Source: Solitalea agri (lineage in GTDB: Bacteria; Bacteroidota; Bacteroidia; Sphingobacteriales; Sphingobacteriaceae). From it: a stretch of 64,000 bases of DNA. This document shows, piece by piece, positions 8,205-17,572 of this stretch. Each line of letters begins with the position of its first letter. Position 1 is the first letter of the stretch. A model generated the notes under the pieces. It was not told the origin of the DNA. It searched no databases and saw nothing but the letters and a program-made list of their open reading frames with translations. The stretch is taken from assembly GCF_023914155.1 (NCBI RefSeq), contig NZ_JAMWYS010000024.1, positions 62,001 to 126,000 of the forward strand, written 5' to 3'. Position numbers and translations under genes: made by a program.

Positions 8205-8366
8205 ATGGAAAAGTCCCCTTTTGAAATTGAAAACAGCCGTTTTTTTCATCAATTATTACTTCAATTACCGGTGTTCTATTTTCAGGGCCAATACTTTTGC
8301 TTTGATGACATCAGAGATATTCCTCGTGAAAACGGAAGCTATCACTTAGCTGATCCGGAAGAATAG
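8205..8366 (+). CDS. Small orphan ORF (53 aa)
   Basis: ATG at 8205, TAG at 8364-8366. The product begins MEKSPFEIENSRFFHQ and ends with SYHLADPEE. It is soluble, aromatic-rich and acidic, with no cysteines apart from one in the centre and no signal peptide. I do not recognise the family. In its favour: a well-formed promoter 30 nt upstream and a compositional difference from the repeat DNA that follows. Against it: the short length and the lack of any known homologue. Confidence 0.4.
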   Translation: MEKSPFEIENSRFFHQLLLQLPVFYFQGQYFCFDDIRDIPRENGSYHLADPEE

Positions 8367-9035
8367 ACGGAAGTTAGATTTTTGATTTACGATTTTAGAA
8401 GTAAAAAAAAACGAACCACCGAGCTACTATTTCTAAAATCTAAAATCCCTCACTCTAAAGTTTATTTAATCACGGAGTAACACGGAAATTCAACGTTAGT
8501 CTCCCAGCTTTCTTCTAAAATCTAAAACCACCATTCTAAAATTTATTTAATCACAGAGTTGCACTAAGTTTCACAGTCACTCTTACATCTGAAATCCCCA
8601 TTCAAAACTTGTACTTTGTACTTCTTACTTTGTACTTTTTAATTTACCAACCTCCACTTTGCATTTCTAAAATCTAAAATCCCCATTCTAAAATTTATTT
8701 AACCACAGAGTTGCACTAAGTTTCACAGTCACTCTTACATCTGAAATCCCCATTCAAAACTTGTACTTTGTACTTCTTACTTTGTACTTTTTAATTTACC
8801 AACCTCCACTTTGCATTTCTAAAATCTAAAATCACCTATTCTAAAATGTACTTTGTCCTTCTTACTTTGTACTTTATTAACCATAGAGTTGTACTAAGTT
8901 TCACAGTCAGTCTTAAATCTAAAATCACCCATTCCAAAATCGCACTTTAAAATCCAAAATCCCCCAATCTAAAATTGCACTTCTTACTTTATACTTCTTA
9001 CTTTGTACTTCTAACTTTTCTTTTAACCTTATTCT
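8367..9035. repeat. Repeat-filled spacer before mazG
   Basis: No convincing gene. It contains: a hairpin GATTTTAGAA (8391-8400) with TTCTAAAATC (8431-8440); a near-perfect 152-bp tandem duplication (8531-8682 and 8683-8834, differing at about two positions); a diverged third copy after 8835 and a degenerate earlier one around 8440-8530. Each unit combines TCTAAAA heptads, TACTTTG/TACTTCT heptads and an ACCACAGAGTTGCACTAAG-like word. It probably grew by slippage or unequal recombination. Confidence 0.85.
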
Positions 9036-9833
9036 ATGCTCGACGATCGCAAAATCACTACTCATAACCCACAGGATGCTTTCCAACGATTACTTACTAT
9101 TATGGACGACCTTCGTGCCGGTTGCCCCTGGGATATGAAACAAACACATGAAAGCTTGCGCCATTTAACCATTGAAGAGGTTTATGAATTGGCTGATGCC
9201 ATTTTAGACAAGGACATGGAAGAGGTAAAGAAAGAATTGGGTGATATTATGTTGCACCTGGTTTTTTACGCTAAGATTGCTTCCGAAACCAATGATTTTA
9301 CCATTACCGATGTTTTAAACGGAATTTGCGACAAAATCATTTCTCGTCATCCCCATATTTATGGAGACGTTACTGTACAAGATGAAGCCGAAGTGAAACG
9401 TAACTGGGAACAACTTAAGCTTAAAGAAGGTAATAAATCAGTTTTAGAAGGTGTACCTGTTTCATTACCTGCATTGGTGAAAGCATCTCGTATTCAGGAA
9501 AAGGCACGAGGTGTTGGTTTCGATTGGGAAGAAAAGCATCAGGTTTGGGAAAAGGTAGAGGAAGAAATGGCCGAATTCAGGGCTGAGTTTAATGAAGATA
9601 AACCCATCGACAAAGAAAAAGCCGAAGCTGAATTTGGAGACCTCTTATTTTCATTGATCAACTATGCCCGCTTTTTGGATATTAATGCCGAAGATGCATT
9701 GGAAAAAACTAACAAAAAATTCATTAAACGCTTTCAATACCTCGAAAGCAAAGCAAGAGAAAACGGGCAAAACCTGAAAGATATGTCGCTTGCCGAAATG
9801 GATGTGTATTGGAATGAAGCTAAGAAATTGTAA
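9036..9833 (+). CDS. mazG: Nucleoside triphosphate pyrophosphohydrolase MazG
   Basis: 265 residues, the two-domain MazG length. It hydrolyses (d)NTPs to NMP and PPi, a house-cleaning activity also linked to lowering (p)ppGpp stress effects. The first MazG domain shows LRAGCPWDMKQTHESL, the metal-binding EEVYELADAI and ELGDIMLHLVFYAKIA. The second shows EEMAEFRAEF and EAEFGDLLFSLINYARF. The EExxE and ExxD metal ligands are present in both. It is followed after 36 bp by the DUF4202 gene on the same strand, a possible operon. Confidence 0.95.
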   Translation: MLDDRKITTHNPQDAFQRLLTIMDDLRAGCPWDMKQTHESLRHLTIEEVYELADAILDKDMEEVKKELGDIMLHLVFYAKIASETNDFTITDVLNGICDKIISRHPHIYGDVTVQDEAEVKRNWEQLKLKEGNKSVLEGVPVSLPALVKASRIQEKARGVGFDWEEKHQVWEKVEEEMAEFRAEFNEDKPIDKEKAEAEFGDLLFSLINYARFLDINAEDALEKTNKKFIKRFQYLESKARENGQNLKDMSLAEMDVYWNEAKKL

Positions 9834-9869
9834 TATTAGCTTAGCGAATTCAACCTATTATTAACCACT

Positions 9870-10457
9870 ATGACTTCACCTGAAAAACTTACACAGGCAT
9901 TTGCTGCTTTCGATGCTTATAATGCTAACGATCCGAATAAAGAAACTTTTGAAGGTAAGGAATACCCAAAGGAAGTTCTTTATGCAATTCGAATGACTGA
10001 GCAATTAAACAAATACGAACCTAATGCTCCCGATTATGTTCAATTAGCCGCCCGTTGCCAGCACATCGGCCGTTGGGAAAGCCCAAGAAATAGCTTTCCA
10101 ATGGATCGAAAAGGATATTTAATGTGGAGAACCCAATTATATACCCACCATGCAACAATTGCAGCAAAGCTATTGACCGATTGTGGCTTCGATAATGAAA
10201 CGATTGAAAAGGTTAAGTTTCTTTTGCAGAAAAAACAATTAGCACAAAATCCGGATACGCAGCTTTTGGAAGATGTCATCTGCCTTGTTTTTGTTCACTA
10301 TTACCTCGACCATTTTGCTGCTGAACATGAGGACGAAAAAATTGTCGAGATTCTGCAGAAAACCATCCGTAAAATGACACCCAAAGCAGTACAAGCCACT
10401 TTGCAGATTCCTATGACCGACAAAGTAAGGGAATTAATTATGAAAGCAGCCGGCTAA
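9870..10457 (+). CDS. DUF4202-family protein
   Basis: 195 residues, all-alpha and soluble. Motifs of the DUF4202 family are visible: LYAIRMTEQL, LAARCQHIGRWESPRNSFPMDRKGYLMWRT in pieces, then a histidine-rich THHATIAAKLL and VFVHYYLDHFA. The spaced histidines and acidic residues (CQHIGRW, THH, ED-VICLVFVHYY) recall an HD-like metal site, but this is inference. The function is unknown. It lies directly after mazG and may be in the same transcript. Confidence 0.8.
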   Translation: MTSPEKLTQAFAAFDAYNANDPNKETFEGKEYPKEVLYAIRMTEQLNKYEPNAPDYVQLAARCQHIGRWESPRNSFPMDRKGYLMWRTQLYTHHATIAAKLLTDCGFDNETIEKVKFLLQKKQLAQNPDTQLLEDVICLVFVHYYLDHFAAEHEDEKIVEILQKTIRKMTPKAVQATLQIPMTDKVRELIMKAAG

Positions 10458-10550
10458 AAAAGTCTTCGGCGAATAACCGCTATTCACATTTATAGGTATT
10501 GACTGGTAGTTGAAAACCGTTATCTTTAAGCAAATCAATGCCTGTATCTT

Positions 10551-11618
10551 ATGAAAATAATTAGACTTTCTATTCTAATTCTACTTGCCTGTACCGCTAT
10601 TTTCATTATTTCCTGCAATGGAAATAAAAGTAATACTGAAATTCTGGAAACTGCTAATAATAACTATTTCAACAATGCAGATACAGGAGTACAAACCGGC
10701 GGTGTAAAAATCATTCCTATCCAAACCCCTAAAGGCAAGTTCAATATCTGGACGAAAACCATTGGCAACAATCCAAAGATCAAAGTTCTACTCTTAAATG
10801 GCGGCCCTGGCGCAACCCATGAATATTTTGAATGTTTCGAAAGCTTCTTCCCTAAAGAGGGTATCGAGTTTATTTATTATGACCAATTAGGCTGTGGAAA
10901 TTCGGATAATCCAAATGATACAAGCATGTGGGATTTACCAAGATATGTTGAGGAAGTTGAACAAGTAAGAACAGCTTTGAATCTTAATAAGGATAACTTT
11001 TACTTGCTTGGCCATTCATGGGGAGGAATTTTGGCTATGGAATACGCCCTGAAATATCAGCAAAACTTAAAAGGATTGGTGATTTCGAATATGATGTCGA
11101 GTATTCCTGATTATGTAAAATATGCCGAAAATGTGCTATCAAAGCAAATGGATCCAAAAGTTTTAGATTCTATTAAAGCACTTGAAGAAAAAGGCGCTTT
11201 TGAAGATCCTAAATACATGGAATTGCTGATGCCAAATTTTTATGCCGTTCACATCTGTCGCATTCCACTAGATAAATGGCCGGAGCCCATGAACAGATCA
11301 TTTGGTAAAATGAATCGTTCATTATACGTAACCATGCAAGGTCCGAGTGAGTTTGGCGCTTCAGGCAAACTAATAAATTGGGACAGAAAGGCTGAACTTA
11401 AAACGCTAACGGTGCCAACACTGGTTATCGGAGCCAAATATGATACAATGGATCCTGATCACATGAAATGGATGTCGACCCAAGTACAAAACGGCAGCTT
11501 TTTATTATGCCCTAACGGGGGACATATGTGCATGTATGATGATCAGAAAGTTTACCTGAATGGCTTGATCAAGTTCATTAAGGAGTCGGCTGAAGGAAAG
11601 AAAAAGGTTGATTTATAA
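10551..11618 (+). CDS. Proline iminopeptidase-like S33 hydrolase, lipoprotein
   Basis: 355 residues. The lipoprotein signal peptide ends at FIISC (Cys22), which places the enzyme in the envelope. The alpha/beta-hydrolase core has the oxyanion segment LNGGPGATHEYF (about 82-93), characteristic of prolyl aminopeptidases, and nucleophile elbow GHSWGG with Ser156. Acid and base residues are in GAKYDTMDPDHM and NGGHMCMY. It probably releases N-terminal proline or a related residue from peptides. Monocistronic: it is followed by a hairpin before the S9 peptidase gene. Confidence 0.88.
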   Translation: MKIIRLSILILLACTAIFIISCNGNKSNTEILETANNNYFNNADTGVQTGGVKIIPIQTPKGKFNIWTKTIGNNPKIKVLLLNGGPGATHEYFECFESFFPKEGIEFIYYDQLGCGNSDNPNDTSMWDLPRYVEEVEQVRTALNLNKDNFYLLGHSWGGILAMEYALKYQQNLKGLVISNMMSSIPDYVKYAENVLSKQMDPKVLDSIKALEEKGAFEDPKYMELLMPNFYAVHICRIPLDKWPEPMNRSFGKMNRSLYVTMQGPSEFGASGKLINWDRKAELKTLTVPTLVIGAKYDTMDPDHMKWMSTQVQNGSFLLCPNGGHMCMYDDQKVYLNGLIKFIKESAEGKKKVDL

Positions 11619-11651
11619 TGATATTATTAAGAATGACTAAAGTTGTTACAA

Positions 11652-11683
11652 AGGGGTGCTCATTTAAAAAGCACCTCTTTTTT
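11652..11683 (+). terminator. Terminator after the S33 peptidase gene
   Basis: AGGGGTGCT pairs with AGCACCTCT (one G-U), followed by six T residues. Confidence 0.75.
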
Positions 11684-11715
11684 ATTTTGCGCTCTTCAAC
11701 ACAAAGAAAAATTAT

Positions 11716-13785
11716 ATGAAGAAAGGATTACTTGTAATTGCATTACTGGTTTGTGCAAGCTTTGGCTATGCCCAAACTAAAAAAGCCATTACCCATGAAG
11801 ACCTTTGGCTGATGAAACGGGTGGGAGCCCCTATTGTTAGCCCGAATGGGAAATGGGTCGTATTCAATGTTACAGATGCCGCTTACGATGAAAAGGACCA
11901 ATCGTCAGACCTGTGGATCGTTCCATCTGATGCCAGCGCTAAGCCACGCAAACTCACTTCTAGCAAAGGAGGCGAATCGGGCTATGTTTGGAGTCCTGAT
12001 GGCAGTAAGATCGCTTTTACAGCAAAGCGTGATGGAGATGAGGTAGCCCAGATCTATATTATCAATATAAAGGAAGGTGGAGAAGCACAACGTTTCACCA
12101 GTTTAACAACAGGAGCATCATCACCAAACTGGAGCCCTAATGGAAAGCAATTATTATTTACCAGTAAGGTTTATGCCGAAGCATTAACCGACTCGGCAAA
12201 CAAAAAGATAGCGGACGATAAGAAAAAGCTTAAATACAAGGCAAGGGTTTATACTTCGTTTCCAGTTCGGAACTGGGACCAATGGGTTGATGACAAACAA
12301 ACTCACTTGTTTATACAATCGACTGACACCGATGCAAAAGCCAAGGACCTTTTAGCCGGAACCCAGTTTATTAAGTCACCTGGATTTAACTTTGGAGGTT
12401 CAGCTCAATGGACACCTGATGGCAATGCTATTGTGTTTGCAGCGACCACCAACCAAAACGGAGCTGCTTATGAAGATGTTTATTCGAACTTTTATAAAAT
12501 CAACACAACCGGAGGCGAACCCACTCAATTGACAAGCTCAAAAGACGAAGTAAGCAATCCTACCTTCAGTCCGGATGGAAAATACCTTTATTGCATTTAC
12601 ACCAACTCAATAACTACCAGTGGTAAAGTATATAACCTGCCACGTATTGCCCGATACAACTGGCCATCAATGCAGGGTTTTACATCAATCACTTCAAACC
12701 TTGATAATCCGGTAAGTTCATTTGAAGTATCAGGCGATGGAAAAACAATTTATCTAAATGCAGAAGATCAGGGTCAGCAAAAACTATTTACTGTTTCTTC
12801 AAATGGAGGCAAGGTAAACTTACTTATAAACAACCCACGAGGCTGTTATAATGGTTTAAGTATTTCTACGGAAGGCAAAGAAACTGTAGTGGTTGCTTCA
12901 TATGAAAATGCATCAATGCCGGCCGAAATTGTTAAAGTGCCCTTAAAAGGCACGGCACACCAACAGCTGAGCTTTTTCAACACAGCTAAAGTGGCGAACT
13001 TGGATATGCCTGAAATTAAAACCGTTTGGATTACCAGCAGCAGAGGTAAAAAGATTCACAGCCTGATGATTTTGCCGGCAGGATTCGATGCGGCTAAAAA
13101 GTATCCATTGTTTGTAGTTATTCATGGTGGCCCTGCAAGTGCCTGGATGGATAATTTTGGCTACCGTTGGAACTATCATTTGCTTGCGCAACCAGGGTAT
13201 GTATTGTTGCTGACTAATTATACCGGTTCAACAGGTTTTGGTGAGAAATTCGGACAAGAAATTGACGGTGATCCGTTTAAAGGACCCGGCGATGAAATTA
13301 ACGAGGCAGCTGCCTATGCTGTTCAAAACTATTCGTTTATTGACGGGACTCGCCAGGCCGCGGGAGGCGCTAGTTATGGAGGTCATTTAGCTAACTGGCT
13401 CGAGGCAACAACAACACACTATAAATGCCTGATCAGCCATGCCGGTTTGGTAAATAGCGAATCTCAGTGGGGCACAAGTGATGCTATTTATCATCGAGAA
13501 ATTGGAGCCGGAGGCCCTCCGTGGTCACAAAACGAAGTATGGAAATCACAAAACCCGATTCGTTACGCTGCCCATTTTAAAACACCTATTTTGGTAACTG
13601 TGGGAGAACAAGACTTCCGCGTACCACTGAATAACTCGCTTGAAAACTGGTCGGTATTACAACGTATGAAAGTACCTTCGAAACTAATCGTTTTCCCCGA
13701 AGAGAATCACTGGATCTTAAAAGGCGAAAACAGCAAGTTCTTTTATCAGCAGGTACATGAGTGGTTAAAAACCTATTTACAATAA
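11716..13785 (+). CDS. S9 family prolyl oligopeptidase (acylaminoacyl-peptidase/DPP-like), secreted
   Basis: 689 residues with a signal peptide (1-20, ending GYAQ). The N-terminal beta propeller (about 25-430) shows repeated WSPDGSKIAFTA-type PD40/WD40-like blades. The C-terminal hydrolase holds the GGASYGGHL nucleophile elbow with Ser553, Asp633 (GEQDFRVP) and His665 (EENHWIL). It would cleave short exported peptides in the periplasm. Length and layout fit the bacterial dipeptidyl aminopeptidase/acylaminoacyl-peptidase group. Transcribed after the S33 peptidase, so this is a small peptide-degradation neighbourhood. Confidence 0.93.
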   Translation: MKKGLLVIALLVCASFGYAQTKKAITHEDLWLMKRVGAPIVSPNGKWVVFNVTDAAYDEKDQSSDLWIVPSDASAKPRKLTSSKGGESGYVWSPDGSKIAFTAKRDGDEVAQIYIINIKEGGEAQRFTSLTTGASSPNWSPNGKQLLFTSKVYAEALTDSANKKIADDKKKLKYKARVYTSFPVRNWDQWVDDKQTHLFIQSTDTDAKAKDLLAGTQFIKSPGFNFGGSAQWTPDGNAIVFAATTNQNGAAYEDVYSNFYKINTTGGEPTQLTSSKDEVSNPTFSPDGKYLYCIYTNSITTSGKVYNLPRIARYNWPSMQGFTSITSNLDNPVSSFEVSGDGKTIYLNAEDQGQQKLFTVSSNGGKVNLLINNPRGCYNGLSISTEGKETVVVASYENASMPAEIVKVPLKGTAHQQLSFFNTAKVANLDMPEIKTVWITSSRGKKIHSLMILPAGFDAAKKYPLFVVIHGGPASAWMDNFGYRWNYHLLAQPGYVLLLTNYTGSTGFGEKFGQEIDGDPFKGPGDEINEAAAYAVQNYSFIDGTRQAAGGASYGGHLANWLEATTTHYKCLISHAGLVNSESQWGTSDAIYHREIGAGGPPWSQNEVWKSQNPIRYAAHFKTPILVTVGEQDFRVPLNNSLENWSVLQRMKVPSKLIVFPEENHWILKGENSKFFYQQVHEWLKTYLQ

Positions 13786-13790
13786 AAACG

Positions 13791-13817
13791 AAAGGCACCT
13801 AAAAGGTGCCTTTTTAA
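13791..13817. terminator. Bidirectional terminator between convergent genes
   Basis: AAAGGCACCT and AGGTGCCTTT form a perfect 10-bp stem with a 2-3 base loop, followed by T residues. It serves the S9 peptidase gene and the convergent gene ending at 13820. Confidence 0.85.
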
Positions 13818-13819
13818 TA

Positions 13820-14965
13820 TCATTTACCAACAGAAGGTTTCTCTTTCAGTTTTTGATAATAACTTTCAACCTGGCTTAATATTACCTTTTCGGGGTCAAG
13901 CTCTTTAAATTTGCTTAACAAACTATCAATCTCTTCGGGACCTTCGCCAGTCTTATTATAATCATCAATTTTTTCCAGAATAATGGTAGCCAGCACATTC
14001 TCTCTGACGCCTTTGGTGTATTCTTTTTTTGCCAGATCAAATAGCTCGGTATAGGAGGCCATTTTAGGATTAATATTAAGTACCTCATCGAAATCACCAG
14101 CACGTAGATTAATATATTCTCTAAAAAACTTACGATAGCTGTCAATCATAAGGTAAACATCAAACTGGTTAGTTGCTATAGGTTCAAACTGACGGTAAAA
14201 ATGGACGTTAACATCCGACCAAGGCAGGCCTAACTCATGTGTGATCAGAATATTTTGTGAAGGATACTTAAGCAATGACAAGGCTTCAGAGTATTGATTA
14301 CTTACTCCATCCAATGCCTCAAAAAACCTTACAGAATAGTCGCCATCCACATCAATAGTTCGAAGAGATTGAACAGCAAACTTTCTTTTGGCGGAAAAAT
14401 AAGCAGTAACAGTATCGGTAAATTCACCCTCATACAAAAGCACACTTTGAGTAAAGCCCTTGTTGTATTTGTTGATGTTTTTATTCAAAGAGAGGTAGTC
14501 CAGTTGCCGGTTTTCCAAAGGCTTGATGATTGTAAAATCCCTTTCACTAAACGGAAACTTTCTTTCTCTTTCGATTATAAAATTATTGACAATAGATCCG
14601 CAATTGTAATACTGCAGGGTATTAAGAAGACCTTTCTTAACATCACCAGTTAGGTAAAGACTATAATAGGGAAAAATGAATCCTTTAATATTTGTGTTCA
14701 GCCAACTGGTTTCGTTGCTGATACTTAGCAAGAGCATTCGACCATCCTTCACATTTCGAATGGTATCTTCAAATGAACCATCATCATGCAGGCAAATACT
14801 GTCAAGAATGCCTTCCTGCCCTAAATAGCCAACCCTGTTAATAATCAGGAACGCTCCTGGTTTTGTGTTCTCAAATTTCCCAGAGAAAATGACATTTTGT
14901 TGTCCAAAAGCGGTAACAGAAAATAGCAGCAGAAAAAAAAGAAGTCCAGACCTACTCATAATCAA
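13820..14965 (-). CDS. Secreted DUF4369-like protein without a thioredoxin domain
   Basis: 381 residues. The signal peptide is about residues 1-22 (FSVTAFGQ). Residues 23-130 resemble the beta-rich DUF4369 domain that sits in front of TlpA-like thioredoxins in Bacteroidota (FSGKFENTKPGAFLII, then SFEDTIRNVKDGRM). The remaining 250 residues are mostly helical. The usual C-terminal thioredoxin fold and its CxxC are absent, in contrast to the TlpA-like protein at 28528-29673, which happens to be the same length. The role is unknown; it is probably an envelope protein that has lost or never had redox activity. Confidence 0.55.
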   Translation of the reverse strand: MIMSRSGLLFFLLLFSVTAFGQQNVIFSGKFENTKPGAFLIINRVGYLGQEGILDSICLHDDGSFEDTIRNVKDGRMLLLSISNETSWLNTNIKGFIFPYYSLYLTGDVKKGLLNTLQYYNCGSIVNNFIIERERKFPFSERDFTIIKPLENRQLDYLSLNKNINKYNKGFTQSVLLYEGEFTDTVTAYFSAKRKFAVQSLRTIDVDGDYSVRFFEALDGVSNQYSEALSLLKYPSQNILITHELGLPWSDVNVHFYRQFEPIATNQFDVYLMIDSYRKFFREYINLRAGDFDEVLNINPKMASYTELFDLAKKEYTKGVRENVLATIILEKIDDYNKTGEGPEEIDSLLSKFKELDPEKVILSQVESYYQKLKEKPSVGK

Positions 14966-15049
14966 GGAAAGCTTATCTTCCTATTACGACAACTTTGTAG
15001 TAAAGGTTCCACAAATTGTGCATTAATTTGAATACTAGCTCCCCAATTA

Positions 15050-16267
15050 TTACTTAAAACGCAATGCCTTAACAGGGGTAATGCGGGTAATGAGCATTGA
15101 TGGTACTAAAAGCATCAACATGCAAACGATCAGTGTTCCGATATTCAACACCCCAACCGTAACCCAGTTAATTTCAACCGGCACAAACTTCATATAATAG
15201 GATTGCTGATCGAGGGAAATAACGCGGAACTTTTGTTGAATCAGGCAGAATCCAATGCCTAATACATTACCTATCAGCATTCCACGAAGAATAAGGTAAG
15301 AGGCTTTGTAAAGAAATATTTTGCGAATACCCCAACTTGTATAACCAAGCGCCTTTAGTAGGCCGATCATGTTGGTACGCTCCAGGATAAGTATCAACAA
15401 GGCCGAAATCATATTTATTCCGGCAACAAGCAGCATTAATACCAAAATAACGATGGCATTTACATCCAGAAGTGCTAACCAATCGAATATGGCCGGAAAA
15501 CGTTCCCGTGCTGAATAAGCAGCCAGGTCTTCGCCAGCATTTTCAAAAATATACTTTGAAAGCGAATCTATTTTCCTGTAGTCATTAACTGCCAGTTCAT
15601 ACCCTCCCACTTCGCCATTCTTCCAGTCGTTTAGGCGCTGCACTACTTTTATATCTCCCAACACATACATTTTGTCGAGCTCTTCAATACCCAAATCAAA
15701 AATGCCGGCGATCTTGAATTTCCTTCTTCTTAATGGTTCCTGCACAAAATACATCAGGATATTATCACCAGTTTTCACCTTCAATCTATCAGCGGTAAAC
15801 TTAGATAATAATACCTCATTGGTAATACTGTCGTTGTTGAGCCTAAGCATATTCCCCTCCACCATTTTATCAGCATAAAACTTCCAGTTAAAATCAGTTC
15901 CAACGCCTTTTAAAACAACCCCTTCAATCTCTCCATTCGTTGAAATAATACCAGTTTTGGTAGCGAATGATTGAACATGGGTAATTTCAGGAGTATTTTT
16001 TATTGATTGCCTGGCTTTATCATTAAGCCTGATCGCATTATTTTCTAATGATGTACTTAAGTCGTACTTAACTAATTGAATAGCTCCGGCAAAACCTATT
16101 ATCTTATCACGAATTTCGGCTTTAAACCCGGTAACAATGGCAAAAGAAGCGATCATCACGGCCACCCCCAATGCAATACCAGTAATAGCAACCTGCACAA
16201 TTACTTTAGAAAAAGTGCGTTGTGATGATGAAGAAATACGTTTTGCAATAAACAGTTCAGTGTTCAA
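15050..16267 (-). CDS. LolC/LolE-type ABC transporter permease (FtsX family)
   Basis: 405 residues. The N-terminal transmembrane helix (about 22-48, VAITGIALGVAVMIASFAIVTGFK) carries the LolC/E hallmark. A MacB-like periplasmic core (about 50-260) follows, then three C-terminal membrane helices (about 270-300, 320-345, 365-395) with NMISALLILILERTNMIGLLKALG, the FtsX-family coupling motif. It would move lipoproteins from the inner membrane toward the outer membrane. The partner ATPase (LolD) is not next to it, which is usual in Bacteroidota. Divergent from the NamZ-like gene. Confidence 0.88.
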   Translation of the reverse strand: MNTELFIAKRISSSSQRTFSKVIVQVAITGIALGVAVMIASFAIVTGFKAEIRDKIIGFAGAIQLVKYDLSTSLENNAIRLNDKARQSIKNTPEITHVQSFATKTGIISTNGEIEGVVLKGVGTDFNWKFYADKMVEGNMLRLNNDSITNEVLLSKFTADRLKVKTGDNILMYFVQEPLRRRKFKIAGIFDLGIEELDKMYVLGDIKVVQRLNDWKNGEVGGYELAVNDYRKIDSLSKYIFENAGEDLAAYSARERFPAIFDWLALLDVNAIVILVLMLLVAGINMISALLILILERTNMIGLLKALGYTSWGIRKIFLYKASYLILRGMLIGNVLGIGFCLIQQKFRVISLDQQSYYMKFVPVEINWVTVGVLNIGTLIVCMLMLLVPSMLITRITPVKALRFK

Positions 16268-16369
16268 TATTTTTATGCATTTTTAGAGGTGCTACAAAGG
16301 TGTATGATTTTTCGAAAAATCGAATACCCTGATCAAACAATTTTAAACCAAACTATTATTTAAATCTTT

Positions 16370-17572
16370 ATGAGAAGAGTTTTTCTATTGTTCTTTTTCT
16401 GCTTAACACTTTGTTCAACAATTGGTTACAGCCAACTTGTCATACCATTATCAAAAAAACCTCAAAAAATAATTACCGGAGCTGAGCGCACTGCCAGCTA
16501 TGTCCCCTATCTAAAAAATAAAACGATTGCCATGGTGGTGAACCAAACATCAACCATTGGCACAACACACCTTGTTGACAGCTTACAGTCTATCGGTATT
16601 AAAATTAAGGCTGTTTTTGCCCCAGAACATGGATTCAGAGGTGATGCAGATGCAGGCGAAAAAGTAGATAATTCGATCGATAAAAAAACCGGACTGAACA
16701 TCGTTTCACTTTATGGCAAACATTATAAACCTTATCCCGAGGATCTGAAAGATGTTGATCTGGTCATTTTTGATATTCAGGATGTTGGAGTTCGATTCTA
16801 TACCTACATTTCAACTTTGCATTATGTTATGGAGGCTTGCGCTGAGAACAATGTGGAAGTGATGATTTTAGATCGCCCTAATCCCAACGGCTTTTACGTT
16901 GACGGGCCGATTCTCGATCCGAAGTTTAAATCATTTGTGGGTATGCATCCTGTTCCTGTTGTTCATGGAATGACCATTGGCGAATACGCGAAGATGATCA
17001 ATGGCGAAAAATGGCTAAAAGACGGCATGCAATGCAAATTAAAGGTGATTTCAATGGAAAACTGGAATCATTCGAAGCAATACACTTTACCTATTAAGCC
17101 ATCTCCGAATTTGCCGAATAATCAATCTATATACTTATATCCAAGCATCTGTTTTTTTGAGGGAACTGAGATTAGCCTTGCCAGAGGAACGTTATTTCCA
17201 TTTCAGGCATTTGGCGCTCCAGAGTTGAGCAATCAACCTTTTTCGTTTATTCCTAAAAGCATTCCGGGTATGAGCAAAAATCCGCCTCAAGAAAACAAGG
17301 TATGTTACGGTGTGGATCTAAGAAACTTCGATTGTTCTGTCTTCACTAAAACTAAACGTTTAAATCTTCAGTGGCTTTTAGACATGTACAAGGCCTATCC
17401 TGAAAAAGACAAATTTTTCTTAAAAACCTTGTTTATCGACAAACTTGCCGGCACAGACCAGTTACGTAAACAGATTATTGAAGGCAAAACAGAAGCGGAG
17501 ATTCGCAAAAGTTGGGAACCAGCTTTATCGAATTACAAACAGATGCGTAAAAAATATTTGATTTATAAATAA
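16370..17572 (+). CDS. namZ: NamZ-like exo-beta-N-acetylmuramidase (DUF1343)
   Basis: 400 residues with a signal peptide (1-21, GYSQ). It has clear DUF1343 signatures: VVNQTSTIG, FAPEHGFRGDADAGEKV, SLYGKHYKPYPEDLKDVDLVIFDIQDVG in sections, RFYTYIST, LDRPNPNG and the C-terminal EGTEISLARGTLFPFQAFGAPE. Family members from Bacillus subtilis and Tannerella forsythia release terminal MurNAc from peptidoglycan fragments, so this protein is expected to work in periplasmic wall recycling. Its stop codon overlaps the start of the next gene (TAATG), so the two are translationally coupled. Confidence 0.9.
   Translation: MRRVFLLFFFCLTLCSTIGYSQLVIPLSKKPQKIITGAERTASYVPYLKNKTIAMVVNQTSTIGTTHLVDSLQSIGIKIKAVFAPEHGFRGDADAGEKVDNSIDKKTGLNIVSLYGKHYKPYPEDLKDVDLVIFDIQDVGVRFYTYISTLHYVMEACAENNVEVMILDRPNPNGFYVDGPILDPKFKSFVGMHPVPVVHGMTIGEYAKMINGEKWLKDGMQCKLKVISMENWNHSKQYTLPIKPSPNLPNNQSIYLYPSICFFEGTEISLARGTLFPFQAFGAPELSNQPFSFIPKSIPGMSKNPPQENKVCYGVDLRNFDCSVFTKTKRLNLQWLLDMYKAYPEKDKFFLKTLFIDKLAGTDQLRKQIIEGKTEAEIRKSWEPALSNYKQMRKKYLIYK

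Noticed and set aside
14294-14653. Plus-strand ORF of 119 aa opposite the DUF4369-like gene
   Set aside because: Antisense shadow; the opposite frame has a signal peptide and domain logic.
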